Source of the DNA: Biscogniauxia marginata
Lineage: Eukaryota > Ascomycota > Sordariomycetes > Xylariales > Xylariaceae
Direction of reading: 5' to 3'
NCBI GenBank assembly: GCA_022695795.1
Contig: MU404089.1
Span: 248,001-312,000 of the forward strand
Length of the DNA stretch: 64,000 bases
A model generated the notes under the pieces. The model searched no databases and was not told the origin of the DNA. It saw only the letters and a program-made list of their open reading frames with translations. The translations under genes were made by a program, and so were the position numbers. Positions 54,921-64,000 of this stretch are shown in pieces; position 1 is the first letter of the stretch, and each line of letters opens with the position of its first letter.

Positions 54921-56527
54921 GCGGAACCAAAAATTCGGGGGGACAGTACCAACCAACAGGCAGGCGAGGGTTTTCTTTTTTCTCCTCTCTCGGCATCCTA
55001 CAAATCTAGAAGGGGGGAATATATGGTCGGCGCTTGAAAAAAATAAAAAGCATACGCATGTCTTCAAGGGGTTTCAAAATTCGGGTTTCATAAATTCTCC
55101 TTCTTAAGGCGCCTCCTCCTGGCGGAACGATCTCTGGCATGAAGGATACATAAATTCAGACGGCGTCGGGTCCCTCCCCTTTTGTTTCAGACAAAAGCCG
55201 CATTGGACGGAACGAGTTGATGTTCGGGTACGACTGGACTTACTGGACCTGATGAAACCCGTTGTAGCGGATTCACTTCCCTTTTTTTTTTTTTTTCGTC
55301 TCCCTCTCACTCTCCGTCACGCATTGGATACGCAGAGAAGAGAGCAACCTTGTTCGGTTGTCGCTCACTTTGCGTTGTCGAGCCGGGGTATGTAAGGCAG
55401 ACTTCGATTCTTGTATATATTGTATAATTTTTATTACGTTTTCAAAGAAATGAATAACTGGAAATTTATGAAACTTTGTCTAACTGCACCCGATATCTTG
55501 TTGACATTTCTTCCCTCCTCGTGCCCGCGAGCTTTTGAATCATTCATACGACAACTAGACATTTTCTGAAATTTACAAATTACCACTCGTTTATATGGGC
55601 TTTTCCCCGGTCACATAAGGTATCTTAAACTCGTAACAAAGTTTCCCCTTTTCAAATCATCGTCCGTGTCTATCTTATATCCACCAACTAGAAACATTGA
55701 CATACCGGGCCAATTTATAGCTACCTAATTTATCCTAGCCCTTCTCTACTGCCACATGTAGAGGTTACCAAATCTATTACCCGAATTCCAAAACACCCAA
55801 AACACGACAACGTTGGCCAATAGGGATATTCTCGCCTTATCTTTTCCCAAACCGCATGTAGCGATGCCATGTTGCACGAGCTACTTACATATACACCAGT
55901 TTTGGGGGTTGGGACTTTTCACAAAGACAACGAACCGTAGTGAAAGATGAGCTGACCTCTCCCTCGCTATCATAAATGATAATAAATTGGGTCAAATCAA
56001 AAAATAATATTTGAGGATCTCATTATGTGCTAGCAGTTATGATATGAACCTGCATAAGGAGAAGACGATCACTAACATCGTCTGGTTACACTAATTCCCA
56101 TATTTCCATACACACCTCCGCGACTATGAATGAGCAAGCAGCCTAATCTCTTTATCTTGAGAACACTCGTTCGTTAGATATAGCTCTCTCCTTATAAGCA
56201 ACTCGAAAAGAAGAAGGACACTTTCTTCCAGAACGCTCTATTCAGCCCTACAACCTCCCGGGAGACTTATGCCTAGACACTCCCAACCCCCTTAATAGAA
56301 AATTCCCACACCCAAGCACCCTACCATACTCTCTCTTATCTAGGTAGCCTAGTCTCATCATGACCATCAATCGCGCGGGTTCTTTCGATCCCCCCACCCC
56401 CCCTCCTCGCAGAGCCTTTCGGCCTTCCTCTTGCGATCCTTGTCCTTGGGACCACCATCATCATTATCACACAGTTATTCTATTAGATCCCCGCAAGGGT
56501 CAGTCAGTCAGTCAGTCAGTCAGTCGG
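54921..56527. other. Intergenic region
   Basis: 1.6 kb, AT-rich in 55.4-56.2 kb, with a T-rich tract at 55280-55297 and a CAGT array at 56501-56524. No gene is supported. Confidence 0.55.
56501..56524. repeat. (CAGT)6 microsatellite
   Basis: Six perfect CAGT units followed by degenerate CGGT/TAGT units. Confidence 0.92.
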
Positions 56528-57424
56528 TTAGTCGGTGACGTCCCCAGCTACTAACCGAATAAAGAAACACGGCGTAAGATAACCAAGGTTTCTAAAGTAA
56601 AAGGAAAATAAAAAGAAAGAAGATAAGAAGAAAGAGGGGGAGGAGGGGAGGAAGGAAATCTTACCAGCAACAACCCCCTTCGCCTCCCCGCGTCCACCAC
56701 CATCGCGTTCCCGACTGCGCCAGGTACCGGGCGACATGCTGCGGTCCCTGGTCGCGGCGCGGCCGCGTGCTCGGCGCTGGGGGGTTGAGGTCAGGGTAGG
56801 CTCGGTCGGGGTCGGGGCCGGGGCCGGGGCCGTGACGATAGGAGAGGAGTAAAGAGAGGGAACCGAGATAGACGGGTCCGGGATCCAGATGGGGGACATC
56901 GCAGCAAGAAGGCGTTGCTGGCGTCGCTGGAGAGTATCGCCATCGTCATTATCGTTATTGTCGTTGCGGTAGGAGTAACGATACTCCACAGCACGCATTA
57001 CCAATCCGTCGTGTTCCCCCTCCCCATCCCCATCCCCATCCCCATCCTCCCTCCTCCTCTCCCTCTCCCTCTTCCTCAATATGAAGCTCGCCAGCTCCAG
57101 CACCCGCCGCCGCAGGGACCAGAAGAACGGCCGCAGTGCCTGCCTCGACACGCCGGCCGCGTCGAGCCAGGAGCGCGGGTGCGGGCGCCAGGGTTCAGGG
57201 TCCTGCTGTTGGAGTCCAAGCCCGGACTGCTGCCGGACGAAGCTGGTGCGGTGCTGCCTCGAGGTCCCGACGACGAGACCGCCGTTGTGGCGGTAATAGC
57301 GGTGGCGGCAGTTGCTGCTGTCACATAGACGACGACATGGTAGTGATCCCGGGTTCCTCTGTTGGTCCCGCCGCCTGGGGAAGCGGACGTGGTGCGAGGT
57401 TCGCTGGACGTGCTTTCTAGGCAT
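56528..57424 (-). CDS. Possible gene, unknown (298-aa open frame)
   Basis: An uninterrupted frame of 298 codons starting at ATG 57424. The middle part (RSWLDAAGVSRQALRPFFWS, then LRRRVLELASFIL) has the hydrophobic pattern of a real protein. The N-terminus is very rich in Arg/His. The part after about residue 125 is low complexity: a Glu/Arg/Asp/Gly run encoded by CCCCAT and CCCTCT repeats, then Pro/Thr. Another frame on the same strand is also open over 57076-57324, so the coding frame is not certain. No family is recognised. It may be the first part of a spliced gene or not a gene at all. Confidence 0.3.
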   Translation of the reverse strand: MPRKHVQRTSHHVRFPRRRDQQRNPGSLPCRRLCDSSNCRHRYYRHNGGLVVGTSRQHRTSFVRQQSGLGLQQQDPEPWRPHPRSWLDAAGVSRQALRPFFWSLRRRVLELASFILRKRERERRREDGDGDGDGEGEHDGLVMRAVEYRYSYRNDNNDNDDGDTLQRRQQRLLAAMSPIWIPDPSISVPSLYSSPIVTAPAPAPTPTEPTLTSTPQRRARGRAATRDRSMSPGTWRSRERDGGGRGEAKGVVAGKISFLPSSPSFFLSSFFLFSFYFRNLGYLTPCFFIRLVAGDVTD

Positions 57425-58325
57425 GATCTACGGCGGATGGGTTGCGTAACTGGATGGATATTAGGGACTAAGCGTTCTGGGAAACCTATAATGGGAGGTT
57501 GTTCTTGTATACGCTTTATTTATTTATATACGCTTGCGTTCACGTTCTAGGACCAGGCGAGCACGTCAAAAGCGACGAGGAGCGATGCCAAGGTAATCAG
57601 ATACAATATCTGCGGTAAGTTATTGTATGAGTTGAACCTATGATGATAGTGAAAGCGATAATGGCAGTTGTGATTGCTCATGGGGAGCCAGAATGTAAGT
57701 TGTTGTCGATGGAAGTTGATAGTGTGGCTGCTTTTCGAAGACCGGATGGTGCGAGGACACATTCAAGACTGCCTTATATGCAACAGAAGGAACGGATTTA
57801 GTATGAAAAAGTGAACATAACTCGCGGTAGGCTCACCCCCTATCTTATAGGATCCCGTCGAAAATGTCCCAAGGAAGGAGGAGTTGCATATCTTTCTCAA
57901 AACAGAGCAGTCAATGGCTTATAACTCACAGCATGCTGGAAAAAGTGAAACAGGATACGCCACCCTGATAAAATAGGGGGTATATCACATACATTCCCTT
58001 TTGTTTTGGCGTCCGTGTATTCTGTGTCGACTGTAAGTCGTGCCTACGTACTCGTGATTATGTACTGTCCTACTTCGCCACACTCCAATTCATGGTACGA
58101 TGTGTATTTTAAGGACTGCAGCATACGGCTGTCCATTTCGATCTAGTCAAGTTGCGTATCATCCCGAGCTGTAGCAAGCTTTCCCATGTACCCCATAGAA
58201 AACCAGAATACCTATGATCCTTCTCAAAACCAAGCACCCAACTCCCCCTCGCATGAGCTAATAAACCGATTTCCCTCCGAGTCACTACCGCATTCGTACC
58301 CGACTGTCCCAAAACTGAAATCTTT
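57425..58325. other. Intergenic region
   Basis: No gene supported; this is the 3' flank of CCZ1. Confidence 0.5.
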
Positions 58326-60805
58326 TTACCGGCCTAGACTTAGGAGGTCCTCGATGTACTTGTGTGTATCCACACCGATGCCCTGAGCAAGTCGGCTGGC
58401 CCCCTCCGCCCAGCCTCCATAACCTTCCGCGTGAGAGCTGCCACCCCCCCTAAGATGCTCACCTGTACGACGGATGAGGAAAATCTCATTGCTAACCTTT
58501 GGCTTTGGCGGCAGACCTGTCTGCCAAGGACCATCAGAATTCAGACTAACAGCAGACATGCTCGCCTGGATATTTTGGATAGGAGGACCGTCGGTGATGT
58601 CAGACACATGCGCAGACGAAATTGACTCCTCCGACTCGCCCTGCACTCGTGGCGGAGACCAAGCGGAATCTTTCTCCATAATGCGCGTCCAAACAATCCA
58701 CCAGCCGCGGTTAGTCTTACACGTTCGTTCAAGCTCCGAGTAGTCAGTCAGCGTCGCAATATAGGTGTTGAGAATTTGGTTATGAGTATTGACTGCCTCG
58801 GACCGTGACCAGGGTAGCCGCGGGTTATCCTGATGCATTTCTAGCGGGGTAGGGATGTTCGGGATGGTAGAATGAATAGTCATTGACTTCGGGTCCCAGA
58901 TGAGGTCAAAAATGTGTGACGCCGTAGCGCCAACGTCTGGCTTCCCAGGGCGGTAGGCAGTGGATGCCGTTAGCGGTTTTCGCAACGGTGCGAGTTGATG
59001 ATGAAGTGATCTATACAATGAATCCCAGGCCAGCGAATCGGTTCTGTTCTGGAAGATGAATGTGTAAATAAATGGTTTGCTAACGTATACCACAACACGC
59101 ATTTTTTTGGTCTTGTTACGGTCCTGGCTGTCGAAACGAGAGTTCGGGTCCATCCAGTCCTTGCCACCAGATTGTGAGGTCGTCAGCTCTGTCTGTTGGC
59201 TCCCGAGATCCTGTGCCAACTCTGCTTCCGGTCGATCGTCATTTTCCAGCTCCACCGTCAGGGTCCGGAGTAGGACCCGGGAGTTGTATACGACGTCATC
59301 AAAGGCACTATCGGACTGTTCTCTGACCTCGTCTTGCTTGCCAATACCTATCTCCTCCACGTCTCCCATGAGCCCTATGAGAAAATGACCCGATTCACTG
59401 CGGACTGACTTGGAAGTGTGGAGAGAGATATCAGAATGATTCACATCGCTCTTGGAGCCTCGTCTAACCGCGTCTCCTACGCCATCCGTGCCTCCAGAAC
59501 CGCCTAAAGTCCAATGAGTCCCATAGCCCATCTTAAGGTAATTCATGAATTTGTTCATTCCGCTCTCATCAGCTGCGTCGTCTGCTTGCTCAGGGGAGGC
59601 TGTGCCTGACTCGGCCTGGTCAGAAGATTGCGCTTGGCTCCTCGACTGATTTGCGTTGGGATGGTCGGCAGCACTCGAGGGTTTTATAGACTGATCACCT
59701 GTGTCCTTGACACTAGTGATAGTCTTAGTAGTTCTTTTTGTTTGCCGCGTGGACGTTGGGCTGTCCTTGACTCCATACGCACTCTCGCCCCAGGTATACA
59801 GGTCTTCCATCCAGTACGTGACATCACGAAGAGATTTTCTCGACAGAGCACCGACACCCAAGAATATGGCACCGTCCTCGGCCCCAGGCTCGTTTCCGGT
59901 GCCAAGCCACTGCGGTGGATCTGCGTCGTCCGGACTTTTGTCTTTAGCAAGATCCGCATCCGAGTCGAGCTCTGAAGGGCCAAATTTGGAGACGATCAAG
60001 TCGACCAAGCCCTCAACCCTGTCAACGAAGCCTTCTAAAACCTCCCTCTCGCCGCTGCCGCGGTCCTCCTCGCCCACACCTACTCCAAGCTCACCGCAAG
60101 CAGCAATCTTGATGCCTCCGAATACGTTACAGGCGGGGTTACCGTGGAGCATGACATCCCACGTAGACAGGAAGAGATCCCAATATCGACTTAGAATGGT
60201 GATGAATTTCTGTCGTTTCGATTTGAGGAAGAGGGCGCTTAGGGAGGCGGCGTGGTGGAGCAAGAAGGTCGAGTGCGCGCGCAGGAGGTCCTGCATGAGC
60301 AACACGGGTGGCTTCAGTTCTCGTGACGAATACTCGACGTTCTCGGGTTGCTCATCTTTGGATGCGGGAGCTCCAAGCCTCGGGGGAAGAGCCATCTTGG
60401 TGAGGTCGATAGACTAGACGTGGACAATATCAGTTCAGGGTTAGCTACAACGAGGACAATGACTGATCTACGTACAGCTAAGATCCACCAGCCGGGCTCC
60501 AGCTCGTGCAGAACAATACGGGTCTTCTCCGTCTCTATCGTGTCGACCGGTTTGCCGCCAGAGAAGCCACGGCTGAATTCGATCATGGCCTGCGCCAGAC
60601 CGATCTGCCTCAACCGTTCATTCCGCTCTTCTTGCGAGATGTGGTCGGTAGGGTTGCCACGTGAGCGGTGACGCCGCTTCGGGGATTGGGTGTTAACAGA
60701 GGCATAGTAGACGATCTGGTCGTCTATCGTTTCGTCAGTTGACCCTAGCGAAGGGTTGAAGATAGATAGGAAGCCCAGCTGTGCGGGCACGACTGGCATC
60801 GCCAT
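58326..60805 (-). CDS. CCZ1: Vacuolar fusion protein Ccz1
   Basis: Ccz1 pairs with Mon1 to form the guanine-nucleotide exchange factor of Ypt7/Rab7, which drives endosome and autophagosome fusion with the vacuole. Exon 1 is 60476-60805 and exon 2 is 58326-60413; the 62-bp intron (GTACGT...CTAG) is phase 0 and joins WWILA to SIDLTKMALPPR, giving 805 aa. The N-terminal longin domain shows AQLGFLSIFNPSLGSTDET, DDQIVYYAS and, towards the junction, ELEPGWWILASIDL. Exon 2 continues with LLMQDLLRAHSTFLLHHAAS and LSRYWDLFLSTWDVMLHG. A long Ser/Asp/Thr-rich insert (roughly residues 300-400) precedes the second conserved block (LLRTLTVELENDDR, MRVVVYVSKPFIYTFIFQNRTDSLAWDSLY) and a conserved C-terminus that ends HKYIEDLLSLGR. 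Confidence 0.92.
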
Positions 60806-62220
60806 CGGAATTGGAGTTCACAAGAGAACTATAACATGGGTGCGTGTGTCAAGTCTGACATAACAAAGAACATAAAGAATTGGATGCTGTTGGGATACGT
60901 AGTATAAGACTATCGGGAACATCTAAAAAGAGACACTGAGTCGAAACGGTAGAGCGAGTAAACAAGGTAAATAAGTGTATGTTATCTCATTGCTTGGTTC
61001 AAGTAGGACAGACAACAAGGAAAAACGACCCTCAAGCTACTTCCAAGCAGCGCGAGTCAACTGTGAGGTTGGAAGCCTCAACATGCGACTAGGTTTGCTA
61101 GCTAGAAGGTGGTGGTGCACGTTAAAGAAAAAGAAGAAACGAAGGTCAACCATCGATTTGCAGGTAGGTGTGGTGCTGGTGTATAAAATTGGGTAAGTGA
61201 CGAAACCGCCCCGCGTCACCGGCAGAGCCAAGAAAAGTGCCGGTGGAGGTGGGGTTCCACTACATTAGGTAGATCTGGGATTGGTGCTTGGCATCCATTG
61301 ACATGGGAAATCACGATCTGCTTCTACCTGAATGTTATTAGCATGCCATTTCCGCTTGCCCTCGTGTTTCTCATACACACCCGTAGGATATACTTGTTAT
61401 ATATATATGTACCAGCTTGGATACCTGGTAGGTTAGTAGAGCACCACTCAACTCACTCCCATCTTAAAATGTCCCATGGGCCAACCCCCCCCCCCCGGTA
61501 CTACAACTATATACCTTACCTAACCTTGGATATTCTACTCGACACGACCCAACATACCTACTTACGCCACAGTTCACGAAACCTTATTTAGAGAATACGA
61601 GAGTCAATATAACAATTTTTGGTCTCAGCAAGATAATCAATTAACTATTGATGTTCCTAACCGCCGAAACTCGGCAGCCTCGTTAACAAAGTAACCCAGT
61701 CATAAAAATCCCCAAAAGACCTCTCCAGTCCAGCTGTTCCCAAATCTCTGGATACTCTTTCTGAAATATTGTGTTTTGTTTTTGGTTTTCTCCGGAAGCT
61801 TTTGGGAATATTTACAATCGGCGGAATTTGATATAGGTAGGTTGACAATGTTGCGGTGAAAACATCCCTCTCATTACGCCTCCTAATGCTAGTCGACGCG
61901 CGTGACACGCCTCCTTCGTAAAACAACGGCCTGAGTTTGGTACAAGACTTAAAAAGGGGTGGGGGGGAAAAGGTGGCGGCTACTGTAATGCCGCTCACTA
62001 CTACTCATGAGAATATGGTGTATCAGGTACCCAACAGGCCGTTCCGTTGGAAACCAAGAAAAGATATCCCACGGCGGGCATCTTGCGGATGCAGATCAAA
62101 ACAAAATAACTAATAACAACTCCGGCCCCATTTGTCGTAATTGTATCCCGGTATGAACAGACGCCTGGATAACATGTCCAGCTAGAAGAAACACCTCTCC
62201 TCCGGCGGCTTGACCGACAC
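60806..62220. other. Intergenic region
   Basis: 1.4 kb between FLC (3' side) and CCZ1 (5' side). It has a C10 run (61486-61496) and no supported gene. Confidence 0.55.
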
Positions 62221-64000
62221 CTAGTGGTCATAGCCTGCACCGCGTTGCCATGGACTATTATCATATCAGTATAGGCGATTTCTCAACGTAGAACATGTAT
62301 GCTTACCTAGCGTTATTCTGAGCTCTATAGGCTGCACCATAGGCAGCAGGGCTGGCGTTGTTCTGTGACCGGTAGGTCGACTGCGAGCCGCCGTACGGAC
62401 TAGGCGCTCGTGGAGGACCACTGTTTGCTGGGAATAGTGGTACCGCTGGGTCCACGGGGGACTGAGGCCCATTATGAAGGCTGCGGGCCTGTGCGCTGTT
62501 CGGAGACGTCCCGGGGACGATCAAGTTCGACGACGTGTTTGTCCGGCGGCGCATAGACTCCGAAGAGATTGACTCGTTGTCATCGTCGAGATCTAGACCG
62601 GGCTTATATCCTGCCTTGTCACCACGCGCAGTAGCGGCGAGAGCATCCAGCTCGGTCGTCCCGGTAAGCTGAGATTGAGACTTCATAAAAGAAGTTCGGT
62701 CGTCAGCCATGAACTGGTACCGGCCATCGGGGTTCTTTCGGTAGAAGACTAAAGCGGTCGAGATGATCACCATAATGAGGAGAATAGTTGCGAAGATAGC
62801 GTTAAGGAAAAACAAAATGAGACCAATGACACCGTTGACCAGTGGAGGCTGGCTGAAGACGTCTGAGAAAATTAGAAGGAAAATGGCGTTGATAAAGTTG
62901 ACGGCGCAGATGGCAATGTTAAACGAATTGGTACTCTTGTCCATCCATGGTCGGAGTACGCTGGCAGCGATAAGGGCGATCGCCTCGATAAGAAGGAAAC
63001 CAATGGCCTGAGCAGTTCCGCTGCCCTGGGCAAAGGCGATGAACATGGACTTGACTAGCGTATATCCTAGGGCTGGGATGACGAAGTAATAAGCCGAGGC
63101 TCTAAACTGGACGTACAAGAAGCCCCATTTGTTCAGCGCTTGGGGATCCGAGAACAAAATGTAGGCAGGGTTCCTGTGCATGGCGACCGAGCGGCGAGCA
63201 ATACGGATCACCTTCGAAGCAGCCCAACCGAGAGTGATGGTCATTCCGGCGATGAAGAACACGGCCAAGACCACCTCGGCGGGCGAGTCAACCTGAGTGA
63301 ATTCCCAGAGGCAGAGAATGGACATCTGCGGGTAACCAATGAGCGTCAGACGGAAAAGGATCCCCTTCAGGACGGTCAACCACCCGTTGCGGAACTCGAG
63401 GAATGTGTCGCTCTTAATCCACCTCTGCTTCGCAGCCAGCTCGCAGAAACCTTTGAACGCAGCGACAGCTATGATGGTGAAGAGGACCAAGAGGCAGAAG
63501 AAGACCAATCCAGTCATGAACAGGTTCGTCGTCTCTATGCCAGCTTTGAAAGCAACACGTTGGATACCATAGACCAAGTAACTTCCGGAACCTGTCGTAA
63601 TATTGGCGCGCTTGGCGATCGCTCCGACGGCCCTGGGTATCATAGCAGCCGATCGTCGATACAAGTTCACAGCCGCACCCGGGAGAGCGTCGAGAGCACG
63701 CTTCTCGACCTGCACCGAGACAGTCGTCAGAGAGTCGAAAATAGTCGAAGGGGTGCCTCCGGTAGCTCGCTGGTACCATGTGAAAATATCCTGCATAAAG
63801 TCGACGTTGATGATGCCCATCGACCACTGGAAGTCCTGGGTCCATGATTGGACAACCGGCGGGAGGTGAATGGCAGTGAGGCCGAGCATGGCCTGAGCCT
63901 GGAAGAAGCCAAAGAGCGACAGAGCACCAGAAGCGATGTGAGCAGCAGCGTTCGAGTGACCCAGGCCGTTAATGACAGCCGAGGAACAGAGAACCAGACC
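62221..64000 (-). CDS. FLC2: Flavin carrier/TRP-like channel (Flc2 type), N-terminus outside the window
   Basis: A membrane protein of the fungal Flc family (ML-like plus TRP-like domains), linked to FAD uptake into the ER, calcium homeostasis and cell-wall integrity. Exons seen are 62307-64000 (open at the right edge, frame GGT at 64000) and 62221-62254; the intron is 52 bp (GTAAGC...ATAG). The last 34-nt exon changes the tail from a stop right after NNAR to NNASPWQRGAGYDH, the ending I expect for the family. Visible are several membrane helices (TTNLFMTGLVFFCLLVLFTI, VVLAVFFIAGMTITLGWAAS, FNIAICAVNFINAIFLLIF, IGLILFFLNAIFATILLIMV) and the family phrase KSDTFLEFRNGWLTVLKGIL. The C-terminal tail is disordered and Ser/Asn/Pro-rich. 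The signal peptide and ML-like domain lie beyond 64000. Confidence 0.92.

Noticed and set aside
59701..60417. 238-codon frame on the plus strand
   Set aside because: Antisense to the CCZ1 exon; no motifs.
63140..63847. 235-codon frame on the plus strand
   Set aside because: Antisense to the FLC channel gene; no motifs.

Overview
The window is nuclear DNA of a filamentous ascomycete (Pezizomycotina, most likely Sordariomycetes). The genes have short introns (about 50-190 bp) with GTAAGT/GTATGT-type donors and CTAAC-like branch sites. They are spaced by 0.4-3.7 kb, are not in operons, and carry families typical of this group: Vac7, Axl2-type cadherin-like protein, dysferlin-domain meiotic protein, DUF6594, Flc/TRP-like channel. 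No rRNA, tRNA, CRISPR array or intact transposon was seen. Many genes only become visible after splicing, and exon coordinates are given per entry.

Layout. 1-21.3 kb is mostly conserved cell biology: VAC7 (+), a conserved 560-aa protein of unknown function (+), PRP6 (-) and DIM1 (+) sharing a 404-bp divergent promoter, a 125-aa 'calcofluor white hypersensitive' type protein (-), a dysferlin-domain protein (+) and a hemerythrin-like HHE protein (+). 21.3-33.8 kb is a more AT-rich accessory block. It holds a kinase-Sel1-ankyrin protein (-) transcribed divergently from a caspase-like/pseudokinase fusion (+). Next come a solo LTR with a perfect 5-bp target duplication, a DUF6594 membrane protein (-) sitting 27 bp from that LTR, and a small protein (+) arranged head to head with the DUF6594 gene. 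33.8-64 kb returns to conserved genes: a Dug1/CNDP metallodipeptidase (-), a mitochondrial PPR-like protein (-), a PP2C phosphatase (-), AXL2-like (-), EFM6-like methyltransferase (+), a secreted double-psi beta-barrel protein (+), a doubtful ORF (-), CCZ1 (-) and the 3' part of an FLC-type channel (-) that runs off the right edge.

How the genes relate. PRP6 and DIM1 both serve RNA maturation. VAC7 (PI(3,5)P2 control) and CCZ1 (Mon1-Ccz1 GEF for Ypt7) both act at the vacuole. The block most worth attention is 23.3-30.2 kb. There a predicted active Ser/Thr kinase with Sel1/ankyrin sensor repeats stands back to back with a caspase-fold protease fused to a catalytically dead kinase domain. The domain set resembles fungal non-self recognition and regulated cell death proteins, and the two genes share one intergenic region. 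Whether they work together is an inference.
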